A DNA stretch of 64,000 bases from assembly GCF_000712295.1 (NCBI RefSeq), contig NZ_JMKI01000021.1:1-64000 (forward strand). Direction: 5' to 3'. A model generated the notes under the pieces. The model had not been told where the DNA came from. It worked only from the letters and a program-made list of their open reading frames with translations, and did not search any database. How positions within the stretch are numbered: the stretch's first letter is position 1; the number at the start of each line of letters is the position of its first letter. The stretch comes from Synergistes jonesii (GTDB taxonomy: Bacteria > Synergistota > Synergistia > Synergistales > Synergistaceae). A program made the position numbers and the translations under genes. Shown here piece after piece: positions 16,912 through 26,680 of this stretch.

Positions 16912-17955
16912 TCAGACATCGGGCCTCACTATATGCACGCTTCTGTCGCAGAACCAGTCGTAGATCGTATCCTCCGGCTCCTCCTGCCTGCGCAGGCGCT
17001 CCATGCTCGTCCCTATTATAAAAAGCGGGACCGCCGGCTCGATTAGGTTTTTCCCGTCGCGCGCAAGACGCTCAGCAACGCTTTCGAGCTCCCTTTCGCT
17101 CTCCGCCGCGACGACGAACATCGTCCAGTTCTCCTGCTCGTGCGCGTCGATATCCGCGTAGCCCGGAATATAGACGCGGCGCTGGTCGAGCATGAAGATA
17201 TGCAGCCTGCCTATCGCGTCGTATATCTCGTCGTAGCGGCCCTCCTTCGCGCGGAAGAAGAAGAGTCTGTCGGCGTCCTTCATGCGGAAGACATCCTCGG
17301 GCAGAGGCGCCTCTTTGCGGTAAAGCTCAAAGTCGTAGCGGCTTCTCAGCAGCAGGTTGAAGCGCAGCTCGCCGATCGACGCACCTGCCTCCTTCACCCA
17401 CTTGATCATGCTTTCCCTGCCGGGCGAAGCGAATTTCCTCGCGGCGACGCCCCATCTCGGAAAGGTGGCGAGTAAAGAGCGGACGAGAGGCGCCTCCCGC
17501 CAGATATACTTCACGCGTCCGTCCTCTATCTTCCAGAGCTCTTCCCTCTTCAGCTCCGGCGCGAAGGAAAGGGGTTCGTTCACGGAATACTCCTTTATCC
17601 CGAACTGCCCGACGAACGCGCGATCCATCAGTAGGTATAGGCGGTTGTTCCAGAGAGCTTCTTCGGCGTCGAAATCTCCGGTCTGTCTCGCCGGCAGCCC
17701 GAGCCTTTCGGAGCATTCGGCGTGCACGCGTACACCCTCGTCCGTGAGCACATAGCCGCGCCCCACTTCGGCGAGCAGCCCTATCTCGCAGAGCTTCTTC
17801 AGAGTCGTGAAATCTTCTCCGGCGAGAGCGAAGGTCTCCTCGTCCCAACAAGGGAATTCCTCGTCGAAAAGCAGCAGCGCGCGTTCGATCTTGTCGCCGC
17901 ACACGGGATTCATATCATCGAGCATCCTTACCAGGGCCTCCTCCGCGCATGTCAT
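16912..17955 (-). CDS. Hypothetical protein, 347 aa, coupled to BCCT transporter
   Basis: Family not recognised. The N-terminal 75 residues look like a winged-helix unit (FTTLKKLCEIGLLAEVGRGYVLTDEGVRVH). The remainder is mixed alpha/beta with no metal motif. There is no signal peptide or membrane segment. Its ATG overlaps the stop of the BCCT gene (ATGA), so it is translated from the same message as the betaine-type genes. It could be a regulator or accessory factor for that operon; this rests on context only. Confidence 0.6.
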   Translation of the reverse strand: MTCAEEALVRMLDDMNPVCGDKIERALLLFDEEFPCWDEETFALAGEDFTTLKKLCEIGLLAEVGRGYVLTDEGVRVHAECSERLGLPARQTGDFDAEEALWNNRLYLLMDRAFVGQFGIKEYSVNEPLSFAPELKREELWKIEDGRVKYIWREAPLVRSLLATFPRWGVAARKFASPGRESMIKWVKEAGASIGELRFNLLLRSRYDFELYRKEAPLPEDVFRMKDADRLFFFRAKEGRYDEIYDAIGRLHIFMLDQRRVYIPGYADIDAHEQENWTMFVVAAESERELESVAERLARDGKNLIEPAVPLFIIGTSMERLRRQEEPEDTIYDWFCDRSVHIVRPDV

Positions 17956-19460
17956 CTCTTATCAGCCTCTTTTACCAGCGCCCTCACGAAAGAAACGCAG
18001 GCACACACCATAACCACAGAGAACGGAGCCGCCGCAGCGAGCGAGACCGTCTGAAGGTTCTGCAGTCCGCCGCTTAGGAGAAGGACGACCGCAAGCGCCG
18101 CCATCAATATCCCCCACACAGCCATCTTGCCCTTCGACGGATTCAGAGCGCCGTGCTCCGAGAGCATCGAGAGGACGAAGGTACCCGAATTCGCCGACGT
18201 CACGAAGAAAGTCACGATCAGCACGAGCATCACTACGGACATCGCGTAACCGAGCGGATAATATTTATACATCTCAAATATTCCGACGGAAACGTCCTTG
18301 AGGACGCTCGCGGAGATATCGAGCTTTCTGACGAGCTCAAGATGCAGCGCCGACGTTCCGAATATCGAGAACCACGTGAAGCTGCCGAGCGCAGGAACGA
18401 TTAGGACTCCGGCGACAAATTCCCTTATCGTGCGTCCACGCGAAATTCTCGCGACGAACGAGCCGACGAAAGGAGCCCACGAGATCCACCACGCCCAATA
18501 GTAAAGAGTCCAGCCGTCGAGGAATTTCTGATATTCGCCGCCGTACGGCGCGAGCGTGAAGCTCTCGCTCACGAGCCCGCTGATGTAATCGCCTACCCCG
18601 GTCATCAGCGAATTTATCATCGCGAGCGACGGCCCTACGATGAAGAGGCCGAGCATGAGCGTGAGGCAGACCCACAGGTTGAAATCCGCGACCTTTTTGA
18701 TTCCCCTCTCTATGCCGAGCGCCGCCGAGCCGGTGTAGAGGACGGCGAGCGCAGCGATGACAGCTACCTGTATGAAGGCACTTTTCGGAACGGAAAAAAT
18801 TTCATTCAGCCCGCTGTTGAGCTGAAGCGTGCCGAGACCGAGAGACGTCGTGATTCCGGCCAGTGTTGCGAAGATCGCGAGGATGTCGACCGTTTTACCG
18901 AACGCGCCGCCGACCTTTTCCTCGCCGACGAGAGGGATGAAGATAGAGCTTATCAGCCCCGGGGTGTTGTGCCTGAACTGGTAGTAGGAAAGAGGCATCG
19001 CGATCACCGCATAGCCGGCCCACGGATGAAGCCCCCAATGGAAGAAAGATATGCGTATCGCGTCGCGCGCCGCCTGGGTAGAACCGGGCGCGGCGCCGAA
19101 GGGCAGCGAGCCGAAATGAAAGAGAGGCTCAGCCGCGCCGTAAAAGACAAGGCCGACCCCCATGCCGGCCGAGAAGAGCATCGCAAACCACGACATGTTG
19201 CTGTACTCCGGGCGCGAATCCTCCGGGCCGAGACGCGCCGAGCCGAAACGGCTGAACGCTATGCCGATGCAGAAGACGACGAATATGTTCATCGTGAGCA
19301 TGTAGCCCCAGCCGTAATATTTTGTCAGCCCTCCGTTCAGCATACCCGCGAACGCTCCGAAGGACTGCGGAGAGACGAGCCCCCACAAAACTATCGCTAT
19401 CGTTATCGCTATCGAAATTATATATACGCCTCCGCCTTCCGGCGATTTATTCATTTTCAT
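17952..19460 (-). CDS. BCCT-family transporter (betaine/carnitine/choline)
   Basis: 502 residues with about 12 hydrophobic segments and the BCCT signature in WTLYYWAWWISWAPFVGSFVA followed by ARISRGRTIREF. The short hydrophilic termini lack the long C-terminal osmosensing tail of BetP-like carriers, which fits a nutrient-uptake role. It lies directly downstream of the grdI/grdH-like pair on the same strand, 72 nt after grdH. Substrate betaine (or another quaternary amine) is inferred from the family and that neighbourhood. Confidence 0.9.
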   Translation of the reverse strand: MKMNKSPEGGGVYIISIAITIAIVLWGLVSPQSFGAFAGMLNGGLTKYYGWGYMLTMNIFVVFCIGIAFSRFGSARLGPEDSRPEYSNMSWFAMLFSAGMGVGLVFYGAAEPLFHFGSLPFGAAPGSTQAARDAIRISFFHWGLHPWAGYAVIAMPLSYYQFRHNTPGLISSIFIPLVGEEKVGGAFGKTVDILAIFATLAGITTSLGLGTLQLNSGLNEIFSVPKSAFIQVAVIAALAVLYTGSAALGIERGIKKVADFNLWVCLTLMLGLFIVGPSLAMINSLMTGVGDYISGLVSESFTLAPYGGEYQKFLDGWTLYYWAWWISWAPFVGSFVARISRGRTIREFVAGVLIVPALGSFTWFSIFGTSALHLELVRKLDISASVLKDVSVGIFEMYKYYPLGYAMSVVMLVLIVTFFVTSANSGTFVLSMLSEHGALNPSKGKMAVWGILMAALAVVLLLSGGLQNLQTVSLAAAAPFSVVMVCACVSFVRALVKEADKR

Positions 19461-19532
19461 GATACCGCTGGCTCCTTTCGCAGTAGAAAAGCCGGAGAAC
19501 GCCGACTTGCGGCGTGCCCCGGCTCATATCCG

Positions 19533-20837
19533 TCAGACTCTGTATACCTTCGCCTCTTTGATATCGTCGGCTAAAGCGTCAAGCGCCACGCCCACCCTGT
19601 GGTAGCGGAGGGCCCACTCCTCTTCTTTTGAGAGAGTCGGGTCGCCGAGCGGATAAGGCACCGAGACTGTCGGCACTATTTTGTTCGAGCCCACGGTTTT
19701 CGCAACGTCTATCAGGTTGCACATCACTACGATCGGAATCCCCGCGCGTTCAATTTCTTTTGCCATCGTTGCACCGCAACGAGTGCATGTTCCTCAGGTC
19801 GCGGTGAGTATCACGGCGTCGACCTTCGCCTCTTTCAGCTCGGCCGCGATCTCCCTTCCGAACTTCGCCGCGTAGTTCTGCGTCGTGCCGGTCCCCACCG
19901 TTACGTAGTAGTAATCGTAGAGCTTGGCGAACTTGCCCTCCCTCTCGTAGGCGCGCATGGCGTCGAGCGGAATGCCGCGATCCGGCACCGCGCACATCGC
20001 TTCGGGGTCGAAGCCGGCGTGTATCGTCTTGAACTCTCCGGCGGGCAGGCAGTCTCTGCCGGCGATGTCGTATTTGCCCCACTTCTGCGCCGACGCGCTC
20101 TGAATCCTATCGGGGTTGTCCGAGGGAACGACGCCGCTTGACGATACGAGCGCTATCGTGCACTTCGAAAGGTCCTTGACCGGTGCCGCCGGCGGGATCT
20201 TGTCGGTCTTGGGGATGATGAGCTCTGTCTGGAAGGGCTCGCCCCTCAGCTTCTTGAGCAGCATATCGATGACGCGCTCCGCCGCCGTTTCGCCGTTCTT
20301 CGCAGGAATCTCGCTGCGGATGCCGCGGGGGAAATATCCCTCTTCGGCGGCCGGCAGGAGCTCTTCGCCCTTGGCTATCTTCTCGGCGAACGCCGCCATC
20401 GCCGTAAGGTCGTCCTTCATAAACGTCGCCTTGCGTCCGCCCCTGAAAATATAGCAGGCGCCCCTGTACTCGGCGACGCCGGGGTTCTCCTCGTTCATCG
20501 AAGTGACGACGGGAACTTTGTAACGCTCAGAAACGGCTTTGCAGACGATGCCGCAGCCGACGCCGTAGCGCCCGGCCATGAACGCCGGACCGGCGAAGAA
20601 GATGTCGAATTTTTTCCCGTCGAGGTATGCGAAAATTTCTTTCAACGCTTCGTCCGTGTGGTTCGTGATGTAGTTGTCGCCGCAAACCACCGTATCGGTG
20701 ACCTCGATATCCGGCAGCATTTTGTCGAGCATCATCGAGCAGCCGATCGGCTTGTCGTGGAATATCGGCTTCGAGTCGGCCGCGTCCTCGCCGCCCACCT
20801 GCCCGAAGAACTGGTTGATGTAATGTATGGCCTTCAT
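19533..20837 (-). CDS. grdH: Betaine/sarcosine reductase component B selenoprotein, GrdH/GrdF-like (UGA = Sec)
   Basis: 434 residues with in-frame TGA at 19794-19796 read as Sec348; the motif is TATUGTCTRCGA, the same as in grdB of this window. It starts MKAIHYINQFFGQVGGEDAAD and is clearly diverged from the glycine-type GrdB at 3801-5114. Component B paralogues set substrate specificity: GrdB for glycine, GrdF sarcosine, GrdH betaine. The BCCT transporter next door makes betaine the best guess, but GrdF cannot be excluded from sequence alone. It would pass its carboxymethyl group to the shared GrdA. Confidence 0.85.
19770..19796 (-). promoter_or_regulatory. Sec codon and candidate SECIS hairpin of the grdH-like gene
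   Basis: On the minus strand the UGA is followed after six nt by TGCAC-(TCGTTGCG)-GTGCA, a 5-bp stem with an 8-nt loop. It differs from the grdB element at one loop base, while flanking positions differ more. Confidence 0.6.
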
Positions 20838-20849
20838 TGCTCCCGCCTC

Positions 20850-22157
20850 CTAAAAATCAGAGCAGCTTCTGCGCGAGTAGCCGCTGATATGGTTCGCGCA
20901 GAACATCCCGTTATTTTCCATCACGCAGCTTCCGTCGGGGTTGATGCAGCCCTCCCAGCCGCCGGAGTTTCCGTCGCGCGCGAGGGCCTCGAGCTCGCCG
21001 ATCACCTTCATCGCCGGCATCTTGTAGAACTGCGAAACGTTGCCGGTCGTGACGAGGGCGTCCGTCGCGGGGTTCATCGAAACGAGGGGCTGAGACGCGC
21101 CGTCCCTCCCCGTCGACTCGTCGGAGATACCGACCGTCTTGATGCCGAGACGTTCGAGCTCCACAAGCATCGCAGTGTAGTCGACGTCGGGGTTGCCGTA
21201 GCCCTCTTCGGCGACGACGGCAGCCTGGGCCCCGATCGCTACCGCGATCTGTCCGGCTATCTGCACGCAGCGCGCTTTCTCCTCCATCTTCGGGTTAAGG
21301 GTCGAAAGAATCACTCCGAGGAAGTTTATCGTCCTGCCGTGCTGTTCGTAAAGCTTTTTGATCATCGGATTCGTCGAGAACTCATAGGTGGAAATCTTCG
21401 ACGAGCTCGGCATGAAGCTGCCGGAAACGAGGCATCCGTCAAGAAGCTCGTTCGGGTGCATCAGCGTCGGCAGCATCCTGTTGCCGTCCCAGCCATAGAC
21501 GAGCGTATTGTAGCCGAGGGCTTCCATCTGCGTCTGAGGCTGGAGCACGTAAACTACTCCGGGAAGCGCTTTCGTCTTTTCGTCGCGCGCCGCGAGAGGC
21601 GGGAGTTCGTAAACGTCCGTCTCCTCTGGCTCCATATCGCGCACGCACTGCGCTATATGCTCAGCGAGGCGCAGGGCTCCCCACCTTATCGCGTGGTTCT
21701 TCTTCTGCTGTTCATGCCGTTCCTCTGCCTCCGATGTGTCGGCGACGAGCACGAGGTTCGGCATATCGCCCCATATCGTGTAATGCTGATACTCTCCGCC
21801 CATATCGAGCAGACCGTCCTGGAAGCCGCCCCAGTGCTTCCCCACCGCAAGCAGCGAGACGCCGTCAAGAACGTTGGTCCTGCCCATTCCCGCCTGTCCG
21901 AGCGGGCTCGTGACGCCGGGGTAAGCTCCTTCTCCCCCCTCGACCTTGCAGCGGAATTCGACCGAGTCCTTGATCGGGCAGAGCCTCACCATATCGCCGG
22001 GATGAACGATCTCAAGCTCCGCGTCGGTGATATACTTATCTTCGCGCACGACCTTCAGAGCGTCCTCTCTGTCTACCGTGAGGATCCCGTCCGCGTAGGA
22101 GGTTTCGCCTCCGAAGACTATATCCTTCACCTTGAATTTGCCTATTTCAAGCCTCAT
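20850..22157 (-). CDS. grdI: GrdI/GrdG-like component B proprotein homologue
   Basis: 435 residues, homologous to GrdE along its length (HPNELLDGCLVSG, EEGYGNPDVDY, DESTGRDGASQ). At the position of the Asn-Cys cleavage site of GrdE it reads SGSFMPSSSK, with Gly246-Ser247-Phe248 in place of Gly-Asn-Cys. Self-cleavage to a cysteine-derived carbonyl therefore cannot happen at that site. Betaine has no free amino group to form a Schiff base, so loss would make chemical sense; that is inference. It precedes the selenoprotein by 12 nt and has a strong AAAGGAGG site. Confidence 0.82.
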   Translation of the reverse strand: MRLEIGKFKVKDIVFGGETSYADGILTVDREDALKVVREDKYITDAELEIVHPGDMVRLCPIKDSVEFRCKVEGGEGAYPGVTSPLGQAGMGRTNVLDGVSLLAVGKHWGGFQDGLLDMGGEYQHYTIWGDMPNLVLVADTSEAEERHEQQKKNHAIRWGALRLAEHIAQCVRDMEPEETDVYELPPLAARDEKTKALPGVVYVLQPQTQMEALGYNTLVYGWDGNRMLPTLMHPNELLDGCLVSGSFMPSSSKISTYEFSTNPMIKKLYEQHGRTINFLGVILSTLNPKMEEKARCVQIAGQIAVAIGAQAAVVAEEGYGNPDVDYTAMLVELERLGIKTVGISDESTGRDGASQPLVSMNPATDALVTTGNVSQFYKMPAMKVIGELEALARDGNSGGWEGCINPDGSCVMENNGMFCANHISGYSRRSCSDF

Positions 22158-22622
22158 GTTTATCCTCCTTTGTTATATTTTTTTGCCGCTACTCCAACGT
22201 ACGATAAGTAATTCATCCCTTCAAAGTCAATTACGAAAAACATTAAAAACCGTGCCACGCTGCGCGTTACAGGGGGTTAACGCTATCTCGGCAAAAATAT
22301 CCGAGCTTCCCGGAAATGGCGGCGCAGGGCGCCGGACGGCGGCATGACGGTCCGGTAACAGAAAATGCTACGCCGATATATTTTTTTACTATAGCGGCAG
22401 CGACGCGTGCGGAAGAACGAAGGAATCGGAAACTGCTCCGGGCTCGGCGCGGATCTCACGACGAGCTTCCACGACAGCGCGTTCGATTTCGGCAAATGGG
22501 GGTTTTGCGTGCGGCGCTGAGCGCTCTGTATTGCCGCTGGAAACAGGCCGGACGTCCGCCTATGTTATAATAACGGCGGCTATGCGGATTGTTATCGTTA
22601 TCATTCAGGAGGGGGATTTCAA
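22158..22622. other. Divergent intergenic region between grdI-like gene and pgm
   Basis: 465 bp without a convincing gene. A perfect 6-bp-stem hairpin CCGGAC/GTCCGG lies at 22331-22354. A good -10 hexamer TATAAT lies at 22566-22571, about 50 nt before pgm, but no convincing -35 accompanies it. Short frames in the middle do not resemble a known protein. Promoters for both flanking genes must lie here. Confidence 0.4.
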
Positions 22623-24230
22623 ATGTCAGAAAGGCCTGATATAAATATACCGAGGCTCGTCGCGGCTTATTACAGCGAAGGACCCGACGCCGGCGACAAG
22701 GGGCAGCGCGTTTCGTTCGGGACGTCGGGGCACCGCGGCTCGTCGCTGAAGGGCAGCTTCAACGACGCCCACATCGCGGCGATCTCCCAGGCGATATGCG
22801 AATACCGCGCATCGGAAAATATAACCGGACCGCTTTACATGGGCATGGACACTCACGCGCTGTCGGAAGCGGCGCTGCGCACCGCGGCCGAGGTCTTCGC
22901 CGCGAACGGCGTCGAGCTGCGCATGCAGCGTGGCTTCACCTATACGCCGACGCCCGTCGTCTCCCACGCGATACTCGAGTGGAACAACGGAAAGGGCGGT
23001 GCTGCGGCCGACGGCGTCGTCATCACTCCGTCGCACAACCCGCCGCAGGACGGCGGCTTCAAATACAACCCTCCGAGCGGAGGCCCGGCCGGGACTGAGA
23101 TAACAAAAATCATCGAGACGCGCGCGAACGAGATAATCGAAAGCAAGCTCGCCGGCGTCAAGCGTCTCCCCTTCAAAAAAGCCGTCGCAAAGGAAAACGT
23201 CAAGTTCGTCGACTTCGTCGAGCAATATACTTCGGGGCTCGCGGAGGTTATCGACGTCGAGGCGATAGCGCAGTCCGGCCTCAGGATAGGCGCCGATCCG
23301 CTCGGCGGCTCGGGGATCTATTTTTGGGAGCCGATAGCCGAGAAGTACGGGCTGAACATCGAGGTCGTCAACAAGAGAGTCGATCCGACCTTCTCCTTCA
23401 TGCCTCTCGACCACGACGGCAAGGTGCGCATGGACTGCTCTTCGCCGTGGGCGATGACGAAGCTCGTCGCACTGAAGGACAGATACGACATAGCTTTCGG
23501 CAACGACCCGGACTACGACCGCCACGGCATCGTCACGGCGGAGGGGCTGATGCAGCCGAACGCTTACCTCGCGGTATCGATAAACTATCTCTTCACGCAC
23601 CGCGGCGGCTGGAGTAAGAGCGCGGCGGTCGGCAAGACGCTCGTCTCGAGCTCGATGATCGACCGAGTCGCGGCCTCGCTCGGCCGCAGGCTCTGCGAAG
23701 TGCCTGTGGGATTCAAATGGTTCGTCGACGGTCTGCTCTCGGGCGAGCTCGGCTTCGGAGGAGAGGAGAGCGCCGGCGCGTCTTTCCTGCGCAAAGACGG
23801 GCGCCCGTGGAGCACCGACAAGGACGGCTTCATAATGAGCCTGCTCGCCGCCGAGATAACGGCGGTGACGGGCAAATCGCCGTCGGAGCACTACAAAGAG
23901 CTGACGAAAAAATTCGGCGTCCCCTATTACTCGCGCAAAGACGCTCCGGCCTCGCGCGAAGAAAAAGAAAAGCTCAAAAAACTCTCTCCGGCCGACGTCT
24001 CGGCCGAGAAGCTCGCCGGCGAAAAGATAACGGCGAAGCTCACGTCGGCGCCCGGCAACGGAGCCGCGATCGGCGGGCTGAAGATCGCGTCGGAAAATGG
24101 CTGGTTCGCCGCGCGTCCGTCGGGCACCGAGGACATTTATAAAATTTACGCGGAGAGCTTCGTCGGCGAGGAGCACCTCGCCGCGATAAACGAAGAGGCG
24201 GCGCGCATCGTCGCCAAAGCGATAGCATAA
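22623..24230 (+). CDS. pgm: Phosphoglucomutase, alpha-D-glucose-phosphate specific
   Basis: 535 residues. It interconverts glucose 1-phosphate and glucose 6-phosphate. The signature residues are all present: phosphoserine S137 in ITPSHNPP, the Mg-binding loop NDPDYDRHG, the sugar-binding GGEESAG and the phosphate-binding [15 protein letters not shown]. The length fits the bacterial Pgm family. It supplies or drains the glycogen pathway encoded at 38.3-43.0 kb, although it is not in that cluster. Confidence 0.93.
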   Translation: MSERPDINIPRLVAAYYSEGPDAGDKGQRVSFGTSGHRGSSLKGSFNDAHIAAISQAICEYRASENITGPLYMGMDTHALSEAALRTAAEVFAANGVELRMQRGFTYTPTPVVSHAILEWNNGKGGAAADGVVITPSHNPPQDGGFKYNPPSGGPAGTEITKIIETRANEIIESKLAGVKRLPFKKAVAKENVKFVDFVEQYTSGLAEVIDVEAIAQSGLRIGADPLGGSGIYFWEPIAEKYGLNIEVVNKRVDPTFSFMPLDHDGKVRMDCSSPWAMTKLVALKDRYDIAFGNDPDYDRHGIVTAEGLMQPNAYLAVSINYLFTHRGGWSKSAAVGKTLVSSSMIDRVAASLGRRLCEVPVGFKWFVDGLLSGELGFGGEESAGASFLRKDGRPWSTDKDGFIMSLLAAEITAVTGKSPSEHYKELTKKFGVPYYSRKDAPASREEKEKLKKLSPADVSAEKLAGEKITAKLTSAPGNGAAIGGLKIASENGWFAARPSGTEDIYKIYAESFVGEEHLAAINEEAARIVAKAIA

Positions 24231-24328
24231 ACGACGGGCGCACGCTACCGCTTGAATTTGCGCGGGAGCGCGCGTTGGATGTACAATAGACCGTTGTAAA
24301 TATGCTTCTGCAAAGGGAGTTTTGCTTA

Positions 24329-25510
24329 ATGCGCTACGTCGGAACAGCTTCAAAAGGGATACGCCTCCCCGTCGTCACCAGAGGGGCTGACGTCATAAGA
24401 ATAATTTCGGAGAGCATAATCAACGCCTCCGAATCCGAGAGAGACGGCTTCACGATCAGGGACCGCGACATCGTGGGCGTCACCGAATCCCTCGTGGCTC
24501 GCTCGCAGGGCAATTACGTGACTCTCACGGACATTTCCGACGACGTAGCGGAGAAATTTCCCTCGGGGGACGTGGCGGTGATCGCGCCGATACTTTCGCG
24601 CAACCGCTTCCATCAGCTGCTGCGCGGAATGGCGAAGGGCATAAAGGGGCGCGTTCATATAATGCTGACGTATCCCTCCGACGAAGTGGGCAACCAGTTG
24701 ATCGAGCCGATGAACTACTATCTCAATTCCTCGAAGCTCTCCGGCGAATGTTTCGACGAAAAAGAATTCTACGAAATCTTCGGCGAATACAAACATCCCT
24801 TTACCGGCGTCGATTACATCCAACTCTACAAGAGCACGGACCCGCAGCGCATCTCGGTGCATTTTTCCAACAATCCGCTTTCGGCGCTCAAATTCACGAA
24901 GCAGGCGCTCGTCGCCAGCATCCACGCGCGCAGGATACACCGCGACATACTTGAAAGGGGCGGGGCCGAAAAGGTCGTGACTATGGATCAGATATGCAGC
25001 TCGCCGGCAAGAGAGGGCGCGGGCTTCAACCCCGATTACGGGCTCCTCGGCTCAAACTACACGAACGACGAGTCGGTCAAATTATTCCCGCGCGGCTGCG
25101 GCGAATTCGTCAAAAAGCTTCAGCGCGAGCTGCTCTCTCGCACCGGCAAAAAACTCGAGGTGCTCGTATACGGCGACGGCGCCTTCAAGGACCCGGCCTG
25201 CGGCATATGGGAGCTCGCCGACCCGGTCGTCTCGCCGGGCTACACCGACGGGCTGAACGGTATGCCGAAGGAAATCAAATTCAAATACGTCGCGGACAAC
25301 GCCGGCGAGATAGACGCCGCGAAGGCCGTCGAAGAAGCGATACGCGCGAAGGACAGCCTCGGAAGGTTTGAACATTCGACGCTCGGCACGACGCCGCGCC
25401 GCCTGACGGATCTCATCGGCTCTCTATGCGACCTCACCTCCGGCTCCGGCGACAAGGGAACGCCCGTGGTATACATCCAGGGCTATTTCGACAACTACCT
25501 CGATGACTGA
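24329..25510 (+). CDS. F420-0:gamma-glutamyl ligase-like protein (CofE superfamily)
   Basis: About 393 residues from ATG MRYVGTASKG, which has AAAGGGAG 9 nt upstream. The N-terminal GIRLPVVTRGADVIRIISES, then DRDIVGVTESLVARSQGNYV, resemble the CofE/FbiB N-terminal domain. The rest (VLVYGDGAFKDPACGIWELADP, DLTSGSGDKGTPVVYIQGYFDN) is the longer form found in many anaerobes that do not make F420. Its real substrate is unknown. The stop overlaps the start of the next gene by 8 nt. Confidence 0.7.
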   Translation: MRYVGTASKGIRLPVVTRGADVIRIISESIINASESERDGFTIRDRDIVGVTESLVARSQGNYVTLTDISDDVAEKFPSGDVAVIAPILSRNRFHQLLRGMAKGIKGRVHIMLTYPSDEVGNQLIEPMNYYLNSSKLSGECFDEKEFYEIFGEYKHPFTGVDYIQLYKSTDPQRISVHFSNNPLSALKFTKQALVASIHARRIHRDILERGGAEKVVTMDQICSSPAREGAGFNPDYGLLGSNYTNDESVKLFPRGCGEFVKKLQRELLSRTGKKLEVLVYGDGAFKDPACGIWELADPVVSPGYTDGLNGMPKEIKFKYVADNAGEIDAAKAVEEAIRAKDSLGRFEHSTLGTTPRRLTDLIGSLCDLTSGSGDKGTPVVYIQGYFDNYLDD

Positions 25511-26237
25511 GCTCGAAAATTCGATTCCCTTCAGCGGCATCGACCCGCGCGGGCGCGTCAAGTTCTCCGTGCTCCTTGAGATGTTTCAGGAGATGGCGGA
25601 CGTCGACGCGTCAAAATTCGGGCTTTCCGTCTCCCAGACGATGGAGCGGGGCATCTCCTGGGTGCTGCGCAAATACCGCGTCGAGCTCGAAAAATACCCT
25701 ACTAAGGAAAGCGGAGCCCTAACGATAAAGACTTACGCCGAGCCTTACAGAAATCTTTTTTCGCTGAGGAGCTTCAAGCTCCGCGACGCGCACGGCGCCT
25801 TCGTCGGCTCCGCTTATACGTGGTGGGTGCTCGTCGATTTCGCGAAGATGCGCCCGCTCCGCCTCGACAGATGCGAGCTGATGAAGCCCTTCATGACGCC
25901 TCTCACCGACGAGCTGCCGGAGGACGTGAAAATCCCGGCCGTCGAAGCGCCGTCGATAGAAGAGCTCTGGAAGGTGCGCTGGAACGACCTCGACGTCAAC
26001 GATCACACGAACCACACGGTATATTTCAGCTGGGCGCTCGACAGCGTGCCCGACGAGGTGCCGGAGAAAATGTCGCCGCTCTTCGTCGAAGGAGAATTCC
26101 TTCATCCCATCCCGCGCACGAGAGTGCGCTGTCTGACTCAGGAGCTCCCGGCAGGCGGGGGTAGATCGTTCCTTCATTCGCTGCGGCACGGCGGGGACGA
26201 CACCGAATACGCAAGGATATTCTCGCGCTGGAAATAA
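25503..26237 (+). CDS. Acyl-ACP thioesterase (FatA/FatB family)
   Basis: 244 residues, two hot-dog halves. The N-terminal half has GRVKFSVLLEMFQEMADVDA and GISWVLRKYRVELEKYP. The C-terminal half has the catalytic-type VRWNDLDVNDHTNHTVYFSWALD (Asn/His pair). It releases free fatty acids from acyl-ACP in bacteria of this kind. It overlaps the upstream CofE-like gene by 8 nt, so they share a transcript. Confidence 0.88.
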   Translation: MTELENSIPFSGIDPRGRVKFSVLLEMFQEMADVDASKFGLSVSQTMERGISWVLRKYRVELEKYPTKESGALTIKTYAEPYRNLFSLRSFKLRDAHGAFVGSAYTWWVLVDFAKMRPLRLDRCELMKPFMTPLTDELPEDVKIPAVEAPSIEELWKVRWNDLDVNDHTNHTVYFSWALDSVPDEVPEKMSPLFVEGEFLHPIPRTRVRCLTQELPAGGGRSFLHSLRHGGDDTEYARIFSRWK

Positions 26238-26251
26238 GCGTAACGAAGCTG

Positions 26252-26286
26252 AGAACGCTGATGAATTAAGACTTCGTCGGCGTTCT
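26252..26286 (+). terminator. Hairpin after the acyl-ACP thioesterase gene
   Basis: AGAACGCTGA (26252-26261) pairs with TCGGCGTTCT (26277-26286), 10 bp with one G-T. Only a weak T tract follows (TAATAATGG), so it is a terminator or a 3' stabilising stem. Confidence 0.5.
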
Positions 26287-26431
26287 TAATAATGGTAGAT
26301 AATAATAAAAATAGCGCCGATCCATGAATAAATTTGAAAAGACAACGGAAAATAAAATTTACAAGCGTATCGGCGACACAAAACCTTAGCGTACAGCGAA
26401 CTAAGCGAATAACTGGCGGGAGGGCGGAAGA

Positions 26432-26680
26432 TTGACCAAAATCGTGATCTGTGTGGGAAGTTCATGCCACCTCAAGGGCGCTCGCCGCGTCGTCGAGGGG
26501 CTTGTGAAAATCGTCGAAGCGCGCGGCCTCAAGGGTGAGATAGAGCTCTCGGGCTCCTTCTGTATGGGGCGCTGCTCCGAGAAGGGCGTGTCCGCGTCGG
26601 TGGACGGCAAAATCTGCTTCATCGATCCCGACCGTCTGGAAGAATTTATCGACGGCGTCTTCGGCGGGGGCGGACGATAA
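26432..26680 (+). CDS. [2Fe-2S] thioredoxin-like ferredoxin
   Basis: 82 residues, TTG start with GGGAGGGCGG upstream. The four ligands are in CVGSSCHLKG and GSFCMGRCSEKG, the pattern of the NuoE/HymA-type [2Fe-2S] fold reduced to a single domain. It ends where the sensory hydrogenase starts (stop overlapping ATG region). It is probably the electron carrier of the sensory hydrogenase module. Confidence 0.85.
   Translation: MTKIVICVGSSCHLKGARRVVEGLVKIVEARGLKGEIELSGSFCMGRCSEKGVSASVDGKICFIDPDRLEEFIDGVFGGGGR

Noticed and set aside
22331-22354. CCGGAC/GTCCGG hairpin as a riboswitch or terminator
   Set aside because: Only a 6-bp stem with a 12-nt loop, no T-run and no recognisable aptamer around it.
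22626-24353. A 575-codon open frame on the minus strand opposite pgm
   Set aside because: It is a GC-skew shadow: Arg/Val/Asp-rich with no family resemblance, whereas the plus strand encodes a complete phosphoglucomutase.
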